From: Saccoglossus kowalevskii
Lineage: Eukaryota > Hemichordata > Enteropneusta > Harrimaniidae
DNA length: 64,000 nucleotides
Assembly: GCF_000003605.2 (NCBI RefSeq)
Contig: NW_003145310.1
Location: forward strand, 1 to 64,000
Direction: 5' to 3'
Below, piece by piece: positions 63,482 through 64,000 of this stretch. Below the pieces are notes generated by a model. That model did not search any database. It was not told the DNA's origin and saw only the letters and a program-made list of their open reading frames with translations. Positions within the stretch are counted from its first letter, which is position 1. Each line of letters opens with the position of its first letter. The translations under genes and the position numbers were made by a program.

Positions 63482-64000
63482 GGGTTCAAGTTTTGAGTGT
63501 CTGGAATTGGGTCGAGTTTTGTGTGTGTGAAATAGGGTCGAGTTTTGTGTGCCTGAAATAGGGTAGATGTTTGAGTGTCTGGAATGGGTTCAAGTTTTGA
63601 GTGTCTCGAATTGGGTCGAGTTTTGTGTGTCTGAAATAGGGTCGAGTTTTGTGTGCCTGAAATAGGGTAGATGTTTGAGTGCCTGGAATGGGTCTAGTTT
63701 TGAGTGTCTGGAATTGGGTCGAGTTTTGTGTGCCTGAAATAGGGTAGATGTTTGAGTGTTGGAATGGGTTCAAGTTTTGAGTGTCTGGAATTGGGTCGAG
63801 TTTTGTGTGTCTGAAATAGGGTCGAGTTTTGTGTGTCTGAAATAGGGTAGATGTTTGAGTGTTGGAATGGGTTCAAGTTTTGAGTTTCTGGAATTGGGTG
63901 GAGTTTTGTGTGTCGGAAATAGGGTCGAGTTTTGTGTGCCTGAAATAGGGTAGATATTTGAGTGTCTGGAATGGGTTCAAGTATGAGTGTCTGGAATAGG
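63482..64000 (+). repeat. Start of L, then mixed array to window end
   Basis: The first L unit (GTGTGTGTGAAAT) is present, then TCTCGAATT, GAGTGCCTGG, TGGGTCTAG (63,690, A short by one base), GAGTTTCTGG (63,883), GTGTCGGAAAT and TCAAGTATGAG (63,976). The array runs off the end of the window with no sign of a boundary. Confidence 0.85.

Larger units (their letters stand above)
1..64000 (+). repeat. Satellite array of 24-27 bp monomers in 103/104 bp higher-order repeats
   Basis: Every line of the window is made of the same family of GGG-initiated monomers in one orientation. Four types (A 27, B 26, C 26, D 24 or D' 25 bp) alternate as A-B-C-D. Example: GGG starts at 2184, 2211, 2237, 2263 and 2287 give steps of 27, 26, 26 and 24, so 103 bp. 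Units with B missing (A-C-D, 77/78 bp) and with an additional B or C (129/130 bp) are interspersed. Monomers differ from one another at several fixed sites, while copies of one type differ by only a few point changes, which is the signature of higher-order homogenisation. No gene, RNA gene, transposon or unique spacer was seen in 64 kb, and neither array end is inside the window. Species and chromosomal position cannot be told from the sequence. Confidence 0.98.

Noticed and set aside
1-64000. CRISPR array
   Set aside because: Repeats of about 26 bp are regular, but there are no unique spacers: every interval is itself a related monomer.
1-64000. G-quadruplex arrays
   Set aside because: GGG runs recur every 24-27 bp, so loops would be over 20 nt. 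Canonical four-run motifs with short loops are not present in the consensus.
1-64000. CENP-B box or other known centromere protein site
   Set aside because: No TTCG....A..CGGG-like match in any monomer type. TCGA alone is not enough.
1-64000. Transposons, tRNA, rRNA or other inserted sequence
   Set aside because: Reading through the window I found no stretch that leaves the monomer family, no terminal repeats and no target-site duplications.
1-64000. Bacterial origin of the window
   Set aside because: The alternative start codons are a property of the reading-frame search. There are no operons, ribosome sites or coding sequence, and 64 kb of pure minisatellite is not expected in a bacterial genome.
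1-64000. Nucleosome phasing by double units (about 207 bp)
   Set aside because: Two 103/104 bp units come near a nucleosome repeat length, but the array mixes 77, 103, 104 and 130 bp units and nothing in the sequence shows positioning.

Overview
The whole 64 kb window is one uninterrupted, head-to-tail satellite (minisatellite-derived) array. I see no gene, RNA gene, transposon or unique spacer in it, and both window edges cut through the array, so its true length and flanks are unknown. A tandem array this long, with nested higher-order structure, points to a eukaryotic chromosome (pericentromere, subtelomere or another heterochromatic block) in a long-read assembly. The sequence does not let me name the species.

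The basic unit is a monomer of 24-27 bp that nearly always opens with GGGT and closes with TG(A/G)AAT. Four diverged types alternate. A is 27 bp, opens GGGTTCAAG and ends in TCTGGAATT. B is 26 bp, opens GGGTCGAG and carries TTTTGTGTGTCTG. C is 26 bp and is B with GTGCCTG in place of GTGTCTG. D is 24 bp, opens GGGTAGATG and carries GAGTGTTGG; its 25 bp form D' has GAGTGTCTGG. A-B-C-D makes a 103 bp higher-order repeat (104 bp with D'). Dropping B gives 77/78 bp units and adding one B/C gives 129/130 bp units. At about 25.8 bp per monomer the window holds roughly 2,480 monomers.

Above this lies a third level: private variants define recurring multi-monomer blocks, here called K (387 bp, 15 monomers, 15 full copies), L (about 492 bp, directly after K), M (337 bp, after L), NE (309/310 bp, 5 copies) and the F variant (7 copies). 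K-L and K-L-M recur as compound units. A fourth level consists of colinear duplications of about 0.3-1.4 kb at distances of 1-56 kb, plus local tandem duplications of 180, 386, 568 and 773 bp. Hybrid monomers (A/B, C/D, A/D) mark recombination joints.

Layout: 1-1.84 kb, a block with four other copies; 1.84-7.06 kb, the most regular 103 bp domain; 7.06-17.65 kb, mixed, with an internal 1.8 kb duplication; 17.65-27.8 kb, rich in K/L/M; 27.8-38.5 kb, mixed, with the 568 bp tandem duplication; 38.5-42.6 kb, NE-K-L and K; 42.6-45.3 kb, regular 103 bp units; 45.3-64 kb, a mosaic of F, K, L, M, NE and copies of the left end.

The minus strand is almost free of stops because the only regular stop (TGA, from TTCA in monomer A) occurs once per 103 bp in a rotating frame. 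Many long minus-strand reading frames (up to 405 codons) follow from this arithmetic, almost all from TTG starts; I regard none as a gene. The plus strand is strongly G/T-rich (hand count of the A-B-C-D consensus: G37 C7 A20 T39) in one orientation throughout.
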